DNA of 64,000 bases from Duncaniella dubosii (GTDB lineage Bacteria > Bacteroidota > Bacteroidia > Bacteroidales > Muribaculaceae). Made by a program: the position numbers and the translations under genes. Of the stretch, positions 63,946-64,000 are shown one piece after another. The first letter of the stretch is position 1. Each line of letters begins with the position of its first letter. The notes under the pieces were generated by a model. The model was not told where the DNA came from. It saw only the letters and a list, made by a program, of their open reading frames with translations, and did no database searches. The stretch is taken from NCBI RefSeq assembly GCF_004803915.1, contig NZ_CP039396.1:620001-684000 (forward strand), read 5' to 3'.

Positions 63946-64000
63946 ATGGACACAGATAAAAATAGACCGCTTATAGTCATTACCGGGCCTACAGCCTCGG
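63946..64000 (+). CDS. miaA: tRNA dimethylallyltransferase, start only
   Basis: Only 18 codons are present: MDTDKNRPLIVITGPTAS, which matches the start of MiaA with its P-loop GPTAS(GKT). MiaA adds the dimethylallyl group to A37 of tRNAs that read codons starting with U. The window ends inside the P-loop. It starts 12 bases after the unknown membrane protein, probably in the same transcript. Confidence 0.8.
   Translation, partial: MDTDKNRPLIVITGPTAS

Overview
The window looks like chromosomal DNA of a Bacteroidales bacterium, and a member of the Muribaculaceae or a close relative is my best guess (inference). The evidence is the SusC/SusD outer-membrane pair with SusE/SusF-like lipoproteins, the many TAnnTTTG-type -7 promoter boxes, families largely confined to Bacteroidota (DUF4494, DUF3822, the GT3-type glycogen synthase with a short alpha-glucan phosphorylase), and the yceD-rpmF-fabH-era gene order. 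No rRNA, tRNA, insertion sequence, prophage or CRISPR array was recognised.

Layout. 1-10.9 kb (minus strand): housekeeping genes carB (partial), carA, a bifunctional Rel, manC, a LolE-type permease, rbfA, serS, a YqeY protein and metY. 11.1-18.2 kb (plus): an Lrp/AsnC regulator, then a compact histidine-degradation operon, ftcD-hutU-hutH-hutI. 18.3-20.2 kb (minus): rsmD, DUF3822, DUF805. 20.6-26.4 kb (plus): DUF4494, yggS, a three-gene nonulosonic-acid nucleotide-sugar cassette (neuC-like, neuA-like, CBS-nucleotidyltransferase), obgE, yraN. 26.5-29.3 kb (minus): exbB-exbD-tonB and pdxJ. 29.4-31.6 kb (plus): an ACT-like remnant, nadK and a YgjP-type metallopeptidase; the last two carry seven apparent indels. 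31.6-39.6 kb: a promoter, a roughly 480-nt leader and susCDEF-like genes. 40.0-43.6 kb: GH51 and GH28 enzymes, convergent. 43.8-48.2 kb: glycogen synthase and glucan phosphorylase. 48.4-50.6 kb: acid phosphatase and an OprO/P-like porin. 50.6-58.5 kb (minus): cysteine desulfidase, era, fabH, rpmF, yceD, a GltD-type oxidoreductase and GH43. 58.7-64.0 kb (plus): an acidic/coiled-coil protein, DPP-IV, an unknown membrane protein and the start of miaA.

How the genes work together. The hut operon should convert histidine to glutamate, passing the formimino carbon to tetrahydrofolate. ExbB-ExbD-TonB could energise SusC-type transporters such as the one at 32 kb. The surface and periplasmic glycan genes (SusCDEF, GH51, GH28, GH43) point to plant polysaccharide use, while GT3 and GT35 handle internal glycogen.

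Two patterns stand out. First, seven genes read as intact proteins only if single-base indels, mostly in short homopolymers, are corrected: metY, hutI, nadK, ygjP, cyuA, gltD and the coiled-coil gene. The corrected lengths are normal for the families I know, and nadK is normally essential, so sequence error is the likelier explanation. Second, all four convergent gene junctions hold perfect inverted repeats with arms of 22 to 44 bases; the two longest share a 10-base core.
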